Origin: Candidatus Eisenbacteria bacterium RBG_16_71_46
Lineage (GTDB): Bacteria > Eisenbacteria > RBG-16-71-46
DNA length: 64,000 nucleotides
NCBI GenBank assembly: GCA_001780165.1
Contig: MFFQ01000037.1
Coordinates: forward strand, 1 to 64,000
Reading direction: 5' to 3'
Both the position numbers and the translations under genes were made by a program. Position 1 is the first letter of the stretch; every line of letters starts with the position of its first letter. Below, piece by piece: positions 44,648-54,378 of the stretch. Under the pieces are notes generated by a model. It was not told the origin of the DNA, did not search any database, and saw only the letters and a list, made by a program, of their open reading frames with translations.

Positions 44648-45047
44648 ACCCCAGGTCGGCCCGCCGCACGCGACGCAGCACCCCGGGGTCGGTCACCACC
44701 TGGAGCTCGCACGTGACCGTGACCACGCCACGGAACAGGTGACCGGTGTGGGCGACGAAGTCGTCGCCGGCGATCACCACGTGACAGTGGGGGAAGGGCT
44801 CCCCGTCGAGCTCGCTGAAGTTGCCGACGAGGGAGCCGATCTCGTGCTCGCCGCGGAACGTTCGGCGCACGTACTCGCGCGTCGCGCGCACGAAGAAGCC
44901 GAGTTCGGCCTCGCCGACCGCGCCGAGGCCGCAGATCAGGCCCGCGCGCACCCCCTGGGCCGCGGCGAAGGCGGCGAGGCTGGAGACGATCTCTTCGCCC
45001 GCGTCGATCTTCAGCGCGTAGCCGTATCGGGTGTGCTGGAACTCCAC
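44622..45047 (-). CDS. PPC/DUF296-domain protein
   Basis: A 141-aa single-domain PPC (DUF296) protein: 'GEEIVSSLAAFAAAQGVRAGLICGLGAVGEAELGFF' and the metal-binding His cluster 'FPHCHVVIAGDDFVAHTGHLFRG'. Plant relatives carry an AT-hook; bacterial ones stand alone and form trimers, with unknown function. The GTG start is preceded by GAGGAGGG and lies 37 bp inside the end of the upstream M28 peptidase gene, so it is co-translated. Confidence 0.87.
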   Translation of the reverse strand: MEFQHTRYGYALKIDAGEEIVSSLAAFAAAQGVRAGLICGLGAVGEAELGFFVRATREYVRRTFRGEHEIGSLVGNFSELDGEPFPHCHVVIAGDDFVAHTGHLFRGVVTVTCELQVVTDPGVLRRVRRADLGFNPLRLGG

Positions 45048-46984
45048 GCGCCCTCCTCTCCCGTCACCCACTCGCTGACCCCGAGTCGCGAGGTCCACTC
45101 GAAGAACTCGGACAGCCCGGGACCACCGCTCGCGGCCCGGTCGGCGCCGAGCGCCACGCCGCACTCGAGCCACACCAGCCGCGCGATCTCGTCAACGGTG
45201 CGGCGACCGTCACACGCAAACCATGCCACATCGAGAGCGGCGCTGCCGCCCGGAACCGAAGCCTCGAAGCGCAGGAATGCCTCGCGCGCCTCGCGCGGGA
45301 GCTGCGCGTAGCCGGGAAGCCGGTGGCGCAGGAAGTCGAGCGGCGCGCCCACCCGACGCCGCGGTGTGGCGCCGCGCCGCTTCGCGTCCGCGGCCGGAAC
45401 CCCCGGATCCTCGCCCGCCACGCCTTCGGCGTCGCAAAACCGCTCGAAGGCCTCGACCGCCTCCCGGACCGCCACGGCCCCGGGATCGAGTCGCCGGCAG
45501 CTCTCGAGCGCGGTGCGCCCGCGCCATCGCTCGGCCGCGGCCGCGCGCGGCGCGTCGAGCCGGTCCAGCGCCGCCAGGCAGCGCCGGCGCGCGGCGCGGC
45601 CCACGACCCCCAGGAGCCATTCCGCCTGATCCGGACCCGCGGCGGCCAAGAAGCCGGCGTAGGTCGCGGCGCAGCGCGCGGCGAGCGCGAGTGAGCGCGG
45701 ATCCGTCTGGTCCGGGGTGTCGTGGGACGAGTGATAGAAACGGTCCGGCCATTGGATGAGCATCGGGCAGGGCACGCCGATCGCCGGGTCGATCAACACC
45801 GCGTGGTCGCTGCCCCCCGCGTAGGGCACCTCCGCCACGCGGGTGAGCGAGTAGTGACCGGGCCCGGAGTAGGTCGGCACCCAGTCGAGCGCCTCCGCCC
45901 GCACCCGCAGCAGCAGGTCCGAAGCGAAGCTCGCCGCGAAGCACGGCGGATGTTCCACCAGCAGCGTGCTGCCACAGCGATCCTGGGCTTCGCCCACCAT
46001 GTCGAGGTTGAGCGCCGCCAGCGTGCGCGCGGCGCGGTCGGGATCGGCCGCCAGCCAGGCGCAGGTCCCGGTCAGCTCCGGCACCCACAGAAAGCGCACC
46101 CCGCGCGGACCCGGCGGCAACTCGCCCCGATGACGCAGGCCGGCGAGCACGCGCGCGGTCTCGAGCACCGCGGCCGCGCCGGAGGCGTTGTCGTTGGCAC
46201 TCGGTCGCGGGTGGCAGAGGTGCGCCAGCAGCAGCACGTCGCCGGGGCCGCTCCCCGGCAGGCGGGCGGAGAGCAGGGGGATGCGCGTATCGAATTCCCG
46301 CGCGTCGATCTCGACCTCGAGCGCCAGCGGCTCGCCGACGCGCAGGCGCTCGCGCAGCCGGGTACCGCGCTCCGGGCTGACCACGAAGCCCCAGCCGCGC
46401 GGCTGGTCGCCGACCCACCAGAACGAGGTGTAGGGAATCGCGTCGCGCTCGTCGGACTCCTCGCGCACCGGGGGCAGGAGCCGCCGCCCATCGGTGAGCA
46501 GGCCGGCGGCCCCGCGCTCCACCACCGCGAGCTCGTGCACGCGGTGCACCGGTCCCGCAGCCAGCACCACCGCTCCGCGCACGTCGATCCCGTCATAGTG
46601 GGCGTCCTGGCTGCCGTCCGCCACCGCGACCAGCGGGTAGCGGCCGCGGGCGGAAGCACTGCGCAGTACCAGGGAGAGCGGCTCCGCCGCGTAGTCGCAA
46701 AGCGGTTCGCGGCCGGCGGCGCCGACCAGCGCGGCTTCGGCGCGGGTACAGGACCACCCGCGCGGCATCGGCACGCCCAGCGCGCGGGTGTGGCCGTCCC
46801 CCGGCACGTGCTCGACCTCGATCTCGAGACCCAGGGGCTCGAGCTGTCGCGCCATCCACGCCGCCGCCTCGTCGTAGCCGGGGCTGGCCTGCACGCGGTG
46901 AAAACCGGCGAGCGCGCGCACCGCTTCGAGCGCGCGCTCGCCCGAGACCTCGCGGCGCACGGCGCTCGACAGCGACTCGAACAT
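45011..46984 (-). CDS. M28-family zinc aminopeptidase with PA domain and helix-turn-helix-like tail
   Basis: A 657-aa metallopeptidase, likely cytosolic since no signal peptide is seen. Metal ligands are in 'HLCHPRPSANDNASGAA', 'WVPELTGTCAWL', 'LNLDMVGE' and 'YHSSHDTPDQTDP'. The middle has a PA-like insertion ('YDGIDVRGAVVLAAGPVHRVHELAVVERGAAGLL'), as in DUF4910 and related peptidases. The C-terminal 90 residues ('WFACDGRRTVDEIARLVWLECGV') resemble a PqqD-like or winged helix fold. ATG 46984 follows GGAGAA. It lies 11 nt after the GT87-like gene and overlaps the PPC gene. Confidence 0.83.
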   Translation of the reverse strand: MFESLSSAVRREVSGERALEAVRALAGFHRVQASPGYDEAAAWMARQLEPLGLEIEVEHVPGDGHTRALGVPMPRGWSCTRAEAALVGAAGREPLCDYAAEPLSLVLRSASARGRYPLVAVADGSQDAHYDGIDVRGAVVLAAGPVHRVHELAVVERGAAGLLTDGRRLLPPVREESDERDAIPYTSFWWVGDQPRGWGFVVSPERGTRLRERLRVGEPLALEVEIDAREFDTRIPLLSARLPGSGPGDVLLLAHLCHPRPSANDNASGAAAVLETARVLAGLRHRGELPPGPRGVRFLWVPELTGTCAWLAADPDRAARTLAALNLDMVGEAQDRCGSTLLVEHPPCFAASFASDLLLRVRAEALDWVPTYSGPGHYSLTRVAEVPYAGGSDHAVLIDPAIGVPCPMLIQWPDRFYHSSHDTPDQTDPRSLALAARCAATYAGFLAAAGPDQAEWLLGVVGRAARRRCLAALDRLDAPRAAAAERWRGRTALESCRRLDPGAVAVREAVEAFERFCDAEGVAGEDPGVPAADAKRRGATPRRRVGAPLDFLRHRLPGYAQLPREAREAFLRFEASVPGGSAALDVAWFACDGRRTVDEIARLVWLECGVALGADRAASGGPGLSEFFEWTSRLGVSEWVTGEEGAWSSSTPDTATR

Positions 46985-46995
46985 CGCGTTCTCCG

Positions 46996-48333
46996 TCAGT
47001 CGACCGGTGCGGCGGGTGCGCGGCGCGCCCGCAGCGTCAGGCCGAGGGCGAGCAGCAACGGCACGCCGAATTCGACCCAGCGCCAGGCGAGCGTCGGGTG
47101 GAAGTCGCGACCGAGAGCGGTGGTGGCGAACACGCCGTAGTTTAGGATCGCCGTAAAGGAAAGCAAAAGCCACGGCGGCGAGGGGCCGAGCGGCTCGAGC
47201 ATGAGGACCCAGCCCAGGTACCACGGATGCACCACGGGCGAGACCAGGGTACCGACCCGCAGCCCGAGCCGTGCGGCGGCCGCGGGCGCGCGCTCGCGCC
47301 ACCAGGCGTAGGCGAGCGCCGCCGCGACCAGCCCCAGCGCCGCGACGCGCGCGGGTCCGAATCCTCCGAGCAGGCGATCGAGGTAGAAGAAGCCCAGCTC
47401 GTTGTTGCGCCACGTGCCCCAGAAGGCGTTGAGGCCCGAGGCGGCGCCCCGAGTCTGGAGCCAGAACCAGCCGAGCCCGACCGCGAGCGTGACGAGCGCG
47501 ACCCAGCGCGCGCGCCACGGCCAGCGGCGCAGCAGGAATGGCAGCGCCAGGAGCGGCGCGAGCTTGACCAGTGCCGCCGCGGCGAGCGCCAGCGCCGAAG
47601 CCACCGGACGCGAATCGGCCAGCACCAGCGCCAGCGCGAGCCACAGCATCCCCGTGGGATCGTGGTGGCCGCTGCCCGCGTACTCGATCAGCACCAGCGG
47701 ATTCCACGCATAGACCAGCGCCGGCGCCGCGCTCCCGCCGCGGCGCCTCGCCCACCACGCCAGCACCGCGACCAGGGCCAGATCGTGGAGCACGACCCAG
47801 AGCTTGAACCCCCACACCGTGGGCACCACGCGCGCCACCAGCGCGAAGCCCGCTTCGGCCAGCGGCGGATAGATGGTGCTCAGCTCCTTGTGGTTGATGC
47901 GCGGGTAGATCACCGCGTCGCGCAGCGGCGCCAGCGCCGGGTCGAGCGGGCTCTGGCGGTAGGGATTGCCGCCGCTCGCCACGACGCGACCCTCCCAGAC
48001 GTAGCGGTAGATGTCGTCCGACAGCGACGGGGCGGCCGGGAACAGCGCCGCGCGGGTCGCCAGCGCCACCGCCAGCACCGCCAGCCCCACGTGGGGCAGG
48101 CGCGCGTAGCGCCGGAGTCCCCACAGCGCCAGCGCGTAGAAGCCGAAGGCCAGCGTGAACAGCCCCTGAAAGGCTCCGAGCCGCTGGAGCCAGCCCGGCA
48201 TCGCGCCGAGCAGCGCCATGGTGAGGGTGAGGCCGGCGCCGATGCCGGCCAACTCGAGCGCGGGACCCATCGCGCTGGGGCCCAAGCCCGCGCCGCCCTG
48301 GATCATGCGCAGCGGCGGACGCGGCCGGGTCAA
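46996..48333 (-). CDS. Polytopic GT87/GT39-like mannosyltransferase
   Basis: A multi-span membrane protein of 445 aa with about 10 helices. The first loop after the helices has 'SDDIYRYVWEGRVVASGGNPYRQSPLD', the acidic motif of GT-C enzymes that use polyprenyl-phosphate sugars. Later 'STIYPPLAEAGFALVARVVP' and 'VVHPWYLGWVLM' also fit. The sugar and acceptor are unknown. The start (TTG 48333) has no good ribosome site, and ATG 48306 is an alternative. It lies 7 nt from the stop of the upstream propeller gene. Confidence 0.8.
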   Translation of the reverse strand: MTRPRPPLRMIQGGAGLGPSAMGPALELAGIGAGLTLTMALLGAMPGWLQRLGAFQGLFTLAFGFYALALWGLRRYARLPHVGLAVLAVALATRAALFPAAPSLSDDIYRYVWEGRVVASGGNPYRQSPLDPALAPLRDAVIYPRINHKELSTIYPPLAEAGFALVARVVPTVWGFKLWVVLHDLALVAVLAWWARRRGGSAAPALVYAWNPLVLIEYAGSGHHDPTGMLWLALALVLADSRPVASALALAAAALVKLAPLLALPFLLRRWPWRARWVALVTLAVGLGWFWLQTRGAASGLNAFWGTWRNNELGFFYLDRLLGGFGPARVAALGLVAAALAYAWWRERAPAAAARLGLRVGTLVSPVVHPWYLGWVLMLEPLGPSPPWLLLSFTAILNYGVFATTALGRDFHPTLAWRWVEFGVPLLLALGLTLRARRAPAAPVD

Positions 48334-48340
48334 CGACGGC

Positions 48341-50545
48341 CTATCGGGCGGCGGGAACGGTCACGCGGGTGGCGCGCGTGGCGGAGTTCCCCGCCAGATC
48401 CACCGCTCTCACGCTGACGGTGTGGGCGCCGGCGGCTACGGCCGGCAGCGTCAGCTCGAAGCTCGCCGTGCGCGCGTCCGTCAGTCCACCCACCGGCGTG
48501 ACCGCCCGCCAGTCGCCGTCGTCGAGCGAAACCTCGATCCGCGACAGCGGGCTGAGGGCGTCCTCGGCGCGCCCGCGCACGCGCACCGCGGCCGCCGCCC
48601 CCTGGGCGTCGAGTGCCACCACCTCGGGCGACGTGTTGTCCACGGTGAACGGATCGCTCAGCGCCTCGGCGCTGCGCTCCTCGCCCACCGCGTTGCCGCC
48701 GGCGTCGGAGCCGATGACGCGCAGGCGGTAGCGACCGTTCGGCAGGGCGCGCGTGTCCCAGGTGTAGGCGGTGGCGTCGAGGTCCTTCTCGAGCGTGATC
48801 CACTGCCCGTTGTCCTCGTCGCGGATCGCGAGGGCGTACAGGAGCGGGTCGCCGTTGGGATCGCTGCCGGTCCACTGCACGGTGCGCAGCCCGCGCGCCC
48901 ACATCGGCAGCGCGCGAAGCTCCTGGGGCGTGCTCGGACTCTTCAGCGAGTACTCGACCTTCTGGCCGCTCGGCAGGTTCTGGGTGACGGGCTCGGCGCG
49001 CGGCAGCAGCCCGCCCTCGCTGAAGCCCTGGCCCTGCGGGGCGATGACGACGTTGTCCACCCTCGGCGGGAGGTTGTTCTCGCGCCAGGCGGCCTCGACC
49101 GCGGCGATCCGGGGATCCCCCCCGGCCAACGTCACCTTCCACTGTAGGTACCGCGCAGGGGGCGAGGCGATGCGCAGGCCCTCGGCGGACGCGGGGCCGC
49201 CCTCCCAGGCGCTCCAGGTGGTGTCGGGCTCCTCGGTGTTGCCGCTGCGGGTGCGCAGCTCGACCCGCGCGCCGCCGGCGCGTCCCTCCCAGCGCACGCG
49301 TCCGAAGCGCGCGATGCGCCGGGCGTCGGAGACCGGCGCCTCCAGCTCGCCGCGCGCCGCCCGGCCGGGGCCCAATCGCCACAGCGAGCCGGGGTTCGAG
49401 CCGGCGGCGTAGACGGTGCCGTCGCCGCCCACCGCGAGTGCGGTGATCTGCCCCCCGGGTGCGGCCAGCCACTGCGTGGCGCGGTTGGCGTCCTCGAGCA
49501 GGAAGACGGCGGCACGGTTGCCGGTCGCGACCACGATCCCGCCCGCGCCCGGGGCGAGCGCGAACACGAAAGGTTGCGGCGAACTCCACCATGCCACCGC
49601 GGAGCTGTCGGGCACGATGCGGTAGACCCTCGCCCGGCCCCCGCTGACCGGGCTGCGCACCGGCTCGGGCGACTCCTCGTCGCCATCGCTCTCCGCGTCG
49701 GGGTCACCGGCCCCGGTCTTCGCCGCGGCACGCTCCGCCGGCCGCGGGCTCACCGCCGAGGCGCTGAGCCCCGCGGCGTAGAGCGCCCCGTCCGCTCCCA
49801 CCGCCAGCGAACGCACCTCTTCCTCGGACGCGTCGAACAGCGTGCGCGCCGTGCCGTCGGCGCGGACCTGGACGACGGTGCCGCGGGAATCGCCCCCCGC
49901 GTAGACCCCACCCCGGCCGTCGGACAAGAGCGACACCAGGTTGCTCTCCTCGGTGTCGAGCAGCACGCGCGCGGCGCCGCGCTCGATGCGCAGCAAGCGG
50001 CCGCGGGTGCCGGTCGCCGCGTACCACGCGCCCCGGCCGGCCGGGGCCAGCCCCCACACGTAGCGCTCGCCGGTGCGCGCAAGCAGCGCCGTGTCCCCGC
50101 GCGCGCCGACGCGATAGATCAGGCCCGCGGGGGCGGTGCCTGCGACCAGCCCGTCGCCGTCCGCCGCCAGGGACAGCACCTGGCCGACCGGCAGCCGCAC
50201 CCAGGGCCGGATGCCGCCGGATGCGGTCCAGCGGTCGATGCGGCCGTTCTCCCCGCCGAGCGCCACCGACCCGTCCTCGAGCACCGCCAGCGCCCACACG
50301 ATGTCCAGCGAGTCGGCGGACGTCACGGAGGCGGCGGGGCCGAGCTCGAGCGCCCCGTCCGGGCGCACCACCACGCCGCGCGACTCCGCCCCGGCGTAGT
50401 CGGCGGGGGAGCTGGAGATCCACCATTGCGTGTCGGACCCACGCGCGGCCGCTCCCGCGATGCAGCTCCAGACCAGCGCCAGTGCCATCGCCGCGCGCCG
50501 CGCCGCGCAGCGCTCCCGAACCCGATCCGCCTTCTTGTCCGACAC
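48341..50545 (-). CDS. Exported WD40/propeller-like protein with Ig-like C-terminal domains
   Basis: A 734-aa protein with a signal peptide ('AAMALALVWSCIAGAAARG'). The first 400 residues consist of repeated beta-propeller-like units ('VWALAVLEDGSVALGGENGRIDRW', 'VVQVRADGTARTLFDASEEEVRSLAVGADGALYAAG'), and the remainder consists of Ig/Fn3-like units ending in 'ALSPLSRIEVSLDDGDWRAVTPVGGL'. No catalytic motif is seen; it may be a binding or scaffold protein. GTG 50545 follows GGGGGAGGG, 14 nt after the S55 peptidase stop. Confidence 0.8.
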   Translation of the reverse strand: MSDKKADRVRERCAARRAAMALALVWSCIAGAAARGSDTQWWISSSPADYAGAESRGVVVRPDGALELGPAASVTSADSLDIVWALAVLEDGSVALGGENGRIDRWTASGGIRPWVRLPVGQVLSLAADGDGLVAGTAPAGLIYRVGARGDTALLARTGERYVWGLAPAGRGAWYAATGTRGRLLRIERGAARVLLDTEESNLVSLLSDGRGGVYAGGDSRGTVVQVRADGTARTLFDASEEEVRSLAVGADGALYAAGLSASAVSPRPAERAAAKTGAGDPDAESDGDEESPEPVRSPVSGGRARVYRIVPDSSAVAWWSSPQPFVFALAPGAGGIVVATGNRAAVFLLEDANRATQWLAAPGGQITALAVGGDGTVYAAGSNPGSLWRLGPGRAARGELEAPVSDARRIARFGRVRWEGRAGGARVELRTRSGNTEEPDTTWSAWEGGPASAEGLRIASPPARYLQWKVTLAGGDPRIAAVEAAWRENNLPPRVDNVVIAPQGQGFSEGGLLPRAEPVTQNLPSGQKVEYSLKSPSTPQELRALPMWARGLRTVQWTGSDPNGDPLLYALAIRDEDNGQWITLEKDLDATAYTWDTRALPNGRYRLRVIGSDAGGNAVGEERSAEALSDPFTVDNTSPEVVALDAQGAAAAVRVRGRAEDALSPLSRIEVSLDDGDWRAVTPVGGLTDARTASFELTLPAVAAGAHTVSVRAVDLAGNSATRATRVTVPAAR

Positions 50546-50559
50546 GCGCCCTCCCCCGC

Positions 50560-52377
50560 TCACGGAGCTTGATCGTCCACGGTCACCGACAACATCAGTT
50601 CGCCCTGCACCGGCCCGCCCAGCGCCAGGCGACGCTCGTCGAGCCACGCGGTGTCTCCGCGCCGTGCGGCATCGCCGGCGCGCTGGTCGCTGGCGAGCAG
50701 CGTGAGCGCCGACACGGGCAGCTCGGGATAGTCCCGCCCGTCGCTCGTCACCTCCGGGGCGGTCGCGAGCAGGGCCGCATACAGCGCTGCGGTCGAACGC
50801 AGCGCGCCGAGGCGACTCCAGGCGTCGTCGAACGAGGTCGGCCGGAAGTGGCCCGGCGCGTGCTGTGCCTCGTAGCGCGTCAGCTCGGCCCCGCCGCCCA
50901 GCCACAGCCGGTAGCGGCCCTCGGGCGCCTCCTCCGGGACCCGGAGCGTGAGCACGCGGACCTCGCGGCCCCCGCGCCACGGCTCGAGCTCGCAGCGCAC
51001 CCGCACCTCGCCGCCGGGGCGCACCGCCGGGTCGAGCACCTGCGCGGCGCGCAGCGTCCAGCGCTCGCGGCCGGGATCGACCTCGACGTCCACCGCGATG
51101 CTGTCGAGCGCCAGCGACTGAAACGGGTTTCCGAACAGGAAGGCGAGCGGGGACACCAGGCCCGCCGCCATCTCGCGCGGGGGCGAATCGCCGGCCGCCA
51201 CGTCCGACAGCGTCAGCGGCGGGGCTGCGGGGCGATAGAGCCGCATGGTCCAGCGCAGCGTCTGGTTGCCGCCCCGGCTTCCGGACTCGAGCACGCTGTT
51301 GGTGGTCGCGATCCCCACCAGGGTCGGCGCCAGCGCGCGGTCCTCGATGCTCGCGAAATGGAACGCCCGGCGCCCCTCGGGCGCGCGAATCGTCACGGCG
51401 ACCGGCAGCATCCGCGCCACGCCGCCGATGCGGCCGCCGAGGGCCGTGCGGCGATCCTGGGTCACCACCCCCGCCGGCTGCCCCGGCATGCCGAGCTTGA
51501 ACGAGTTCAGGTCGCTGGCGATGACCGTCGCGATCGTGGCGCTGGAGAGCGGCATGCGCACGTCGCCGGACTGGAAGAACGGGTGGCCGAAGATCAGCAC
51601 CCGGTCACCGTCGCGGTAGGTCAGCGTGCCGATCGCGGAGAGCCGCAGGTCACCGCTCAGCAGGTCCACCGCGACCGCCGAGCCCGGAACCAGCGAGTCC
51701 GCCGGGGGCCCGCCGCCGGGTGAGCGGCCTCCCGGCACGGCGTTGAATCCGAAGGGCGCGAGCCAGCGCCCGACGGATTCGAGCGCGCCGGGGTTGAGAC
51801 CGCTGCAGGCGAGCGGCAGCGGCAGCGGCGCCGGCCCGCGCGCGGCCACGGTGCCCGCGGGCGCCGTGGGGGTCTCCGCCGGCGCGTCGCTCCAGCTCAG
51901 GCCGCGAAAGGTCACGCCGGTGCTGCGTCCCGGGACGTCCACGCCGCTCGGACCCGCGCTCCCGCCCGGGCCCGCGGCGCTCTTGAGGTCGAGCACCTCG
52001 AGCATCTCGCCGATCGGTGTGATGCCGAAGACCGGTTCGCGCATGAAGGGCCAGCCCGAGGACAGCGCGCCGATCAGCCGGCCATCCACGTAGACCGGAG
52101 AGCCGCTCATGCCCTGCGCCACTCCCGTGCGCACGACGCGCTCGGAGGTGGCGCGGGCCAGGATCATGTCGCCCGAGACCGGCCCGCCCCGAAGCACGCC
52201 CACGATCACGGCGGCGAAGGTGTCGACCCGGGTGCCCTCGAAGACGGTCCGGACCACCGCCCGCTGCCCCGGACGCAGCGCGTCCGGCCCCAGCGTCGGG
52301 ACGTCCGCGGCCGCCGCCGCCGCGAGCAGCAGCGCGCCCGAGGCGATGGCGAGGGAAAGCGGCAATCGTGGGAGCAC
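50560..52377 (-). CDS. SpoIVB-type (S55) serine peptidase-like protein
   Basis: An exported 605-aa protein: signal peptide ('LPLSLAIASGALLLAAAAAA'), then the S55 core with 'GTRVDTFAAVIVGVL', the nucleophile region 'GMSGSPVYVDGRLIGALS' and 'GDRVLIFGHPFFQSGDV'. In Bacillus, SpoIVB signals through the forespore septum; here there is no sporulation context, so it may cleave a periplasmic signalling protein. The GTG start lacks a ribosome site but has TATAGT 8 nt upstream, suggesting a leaderless mRNA. It heads a five-gene minus-strand run. The long C-terminal part beyond the SpoIVB core is novel to me. Confidence 0.85.
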   Translation of the reverse strand: MLPRLPLSLAIASGALLLAAAAAADVPTLGPDALRPGQRAVVRTVFEGTRVDTFAAVIVGVLRGGPVSGDMILARATSERVVRTGVAQGMSGSPVYVDGRLIGALSSGWPFMREPVFGITPIGEMLEVLDLKSAAGPGGSAGPSGVDVPGRSTGVTFRGLSWSDAPAETPTAPAGTVAARGPAPLPLPLACSGLNPGALESVGRWLAPFGFNAVPGGRSPGGGPPADSLVPGSAVAVDLLSGDLRLSAIGTLTYRDGDRVLIFGHPFFQSGDVRMPLSSATIATVIASDLNSFKLGMPGQPAGVVTQDRRTALGGRIGGVARMLPVAVTIRAPEGRRAFHFASIEDRALAPTLVGIATTNSVLESGSRGGNQTLRWTMRLYRPAAPPLTLSDVAAGDSPPREMAAGLVSPLAFLFGNPFQSLALDSIAVDVEVDPGRERWTLRAAQVLDPAVRPGGEVRVRCELEPWRGGREVRVLTLRVPEEAPEGRYRLWLGGGAELTRYEAQHAPGHFRPTSFDDAWSRLGALRSTAALYAALLATAPEVTSDGRDYPELPVSALTLLASDQRAGDAARRGDTAWLDERRLALGGPVQGELMLSVTVDDQAP

Positions 52378-52385
52378 GGCGCGGG

Positions 52386-52414
52386 ACTATAGCAGCGGCC
52401 GCGAAGCGCTCCAA
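52386..52414 (-). promoter_or_regulatory. Promoter of leaderless S55 peptidase gene
   Basis: On the minus strand TTGGAG and TATAGT are 17 bp apart, and the -10 box ends 8 nt before GTG 52377. No Shine-Dalgarno fits in between. Confidence 0.55.
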
Positions 52415-52486
52415 CCACCGCCGCGCGCACCCGACGATGCGCGGTCGCGGGGCGCCGCGATCCCCGGGGGCTCGAGGCCGCGGCGC

Positions 52487-52516
52487 TTGAAGTGCCGGCG
52501 CGCAAGCCGGTAGAGT
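52487..52516 (+). promoter_or_regulatory. Promoter of leaderless homocysteine methyltransferase gene
   Basis: TTGAAG and TAGAGT are 18 bp apart, and the -10 ends 8 nt before ATG 52525. The gap is GC-rich and without a purine-rich ribosome site. Confidence 0.5.
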
Positions 52517-52524
52517 CGCCGGTC

Positions 52525-54378
52525 ATGCCCTCGCCCATCCTCGACCGTCTCGCCCGCGGCCCGCTGCTGGCCGACGGCGCCATGGGCACGCTGCTCTACG
52601 AGCGCGGTGTTCCCTTCTCCGAGAGCTTCGACGGTCTCAACCTGACCAAGCCCACGCTGGTCGAGTCCGTGCACCGCGACTACCTCGCGGCGGGCGCCGA
52701 GCTGATCGAAACCAACACCTTCGGCACCAACGCGATACGCCTCGCCGCTCACGGGCTGGACGACAAGGTGCGCGTGATCGCCCGCCAGGGCGCCAAGACC
52801 GCGCGCGCCGCCCGCGAGATCGTCGGCGTGGACGCGTTCGTCGCGGGCTCGATCGGTCCGCTGGGCAAGCCGCTGGTGCCGTTCGGCCAGATCACGACCG
52901 CGGATGCCGAGCGCTTCTTCCACGCCGCGGCCGAGGGCCTGCTCGAAGGCGGCTGCGACTGCTTCATCCTCGAGACCTTCCAGGACCTCAACGAGATCCT
53001 GGCCGCGCTGCGCTCGGTGCGGCGCGTCTCGCTCGGACTGCCCGTGATCGCGCAGATGACCTTCGGCCAGGACGGCAAGACCCTCTACGGCCACACGCCG
53101 ACGCTGGCGGTGGGCGCGCTCAAGCAGGCCGGTGCGAACGTCGTCGGGGTGAACTGCGGCGTGGGCCCGCAGGCCACGCTCGAGGTCCTCGAGGAGGTGC
53201 TCGCGGCCGCCGGGGACACGCCGGTCTCGGCGATGCCCAACGCCGGCCTGCCGCAGTTCATGGACGGGCGCTTCCTCTACCTGGCGAGCCCCGAGTACTT
53301 CGCCGAGTTCGCCGCGCGCGCCGTGGATCTGGGCGTGCGGATCGTCGGCGGCTGCTGCGGAACGACGCCGGCGCACACCCGCGCGATGCGCGAGCGCCTG
53401 AGCTCGCATCTGCCGGCGGAAAAACTCGCGCCCGGCGCCGAGATCCGCGTGATCGAGGCGGCACCCGCCCCGGTCGAGCTCCCGCTCACCAGCGAGGAGC
53501 CGGTGCTGCTCAAGGCGCTGCGGCAGAAGTTCGTGGTGAGCGTCGAGATCGATCCGCCGCGCGGCATCAATACCCGCAAGGTGATGGAGGGCGCCGAGCT
53601 CATGGTGCGGCGCGGCGTGGACGCGATCAACATCGCGGACTCGCCGATGGCGCGCATCCGCATGAGCAACATGGCGCTCGCCTACCAGATCCACACCCAC
53701 TTTCCGCGGATCGAGATCATCCTCCATTTCACCACCCGCGACCGCAACCTCATGGGCCTGCAGAGCGACCTGCTGGGCTCGCACGCCCTCGGCCTGCGGA
53801 ACATCCTGTGCCTTACCGGCGATCCGCCGAGCCTGGGCGACTATCCCAACGCCACCGCGGTGTTCGACACCGACGCCACCGGGCTGATGCGCATCGTCCG
53901 CCGCATGAACCAGGGCACCGACCTCGCCGGCAGCTCGATCGGCGCGGCGACGCGCTTCGCCTTCGGCTGCGGCGTCAATCCGACCGCCGACGACCTCGAT
54001 CACGAGTTCGAGCGGGTGAGGCGCAAGCTCGAGGCGGAGCCGCAATTCGTCATGACCCAGCCGGTCTTCGAACTGGAGTGCTGGGAGCGCTTCGTCACGC
54101 GGCTGAGCGGGCTCACCGACATCCCGATCCTGATCGGGGTCCTGCCGCTGCAGTCCTTCCGCCACGCGGAGTTCCTCCACAACGAGGTTCCCGGCATCCA
54201 GGTCCCCGACTGGATCCGGGAGCGGATGCACGCCGCCGGCAGCGAGGGGCAGCGGGTGGGCGTCGAGCTGGCGCGCGATCTCCTGGCCAAATGCAAGTCC
54301 ATGGCCAACGGCGTCTACCTCATGCCGTCCTTCGGCCGCTACGAGAACTGTCTCGAAGTCCTGGAGGGTGTCTCATGA
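52525..54378 (+). CDS. Bifunctional homocysteine S-methyltransferase / 5,10-methylenetetrahydrofolate reductase
   Basis: The N-terminal half (1-300) is a zinc-dependent homocysteine methyltransferase; ligands are C211 ('VNCGVGP') and C277, C278 ('GGCCGTTPAH'). The C-terminal half (about 320-617) is MTHFR, a TIM-barrel flavoprotein: 'VSVEIDPPRGINTRKVMEGA', 'NILCLTGDPP' and 'FEWERFVTRLS'-like. Fusing the two couples methyl-THF production to methionine synthesis. It is known from other bacteria, and both halves look intact. ATG 52525 is chosen; the ORF extends to 52492 but a promoter falls in that segment. The end overlaps the next gene as ATGA. Confidence 0.94.
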   Translation: MPSPILDRLARGPLLADGAMGTLLYERGVPFSESFDGLNLTKPTLVESVHRDYLAAGAELIETNTFGTNAIRLAAHGLDDKVRVIARQGAKTARAAREIVGVDAFVAGSIGPLGKPLVPFGQITTADAERFFHAAAEGLLEGGCDCFILETFQDLNEILAALRSVRRVSLGLPVIAQMTFGQDGKTLYGHTPTLAVGALKQAGANVVGVNCGVGPQATLEVLEEVLAAAGDTPVSAMPNAGLPQFMDGRFLYLASPEYFAEFAARAVDLGVRIVGGCCGTTPAHTRAMRERLSSHLPAEKLAPGAEIRVIEAAPAPVELPLTSEEPVLLKALRQKFVVSVEIDPPRGINTRKVMEGAELMVRRGVDAINIADSPMARIRMSNMALAYQIHTHFPRIEIILHFTTRDRNLMGLQSDLLGSHALGLRNILCLTGDPPSLGDYPNATAVFDTDATGLMRIVRRMNQGTDLAGSSIGAATRFAFGCGVNPTADDLDHEFERVRRKLEAEPQFVMTQPVFELECWERFVTRLSGLTDIPILIGVLPLQSFRHAEFLHNEVPGIQVPDWIRERMHAAGSEGQRVGVELARDLLAKCKSMANGVYLMPSFGRYENCLEVLEGVS

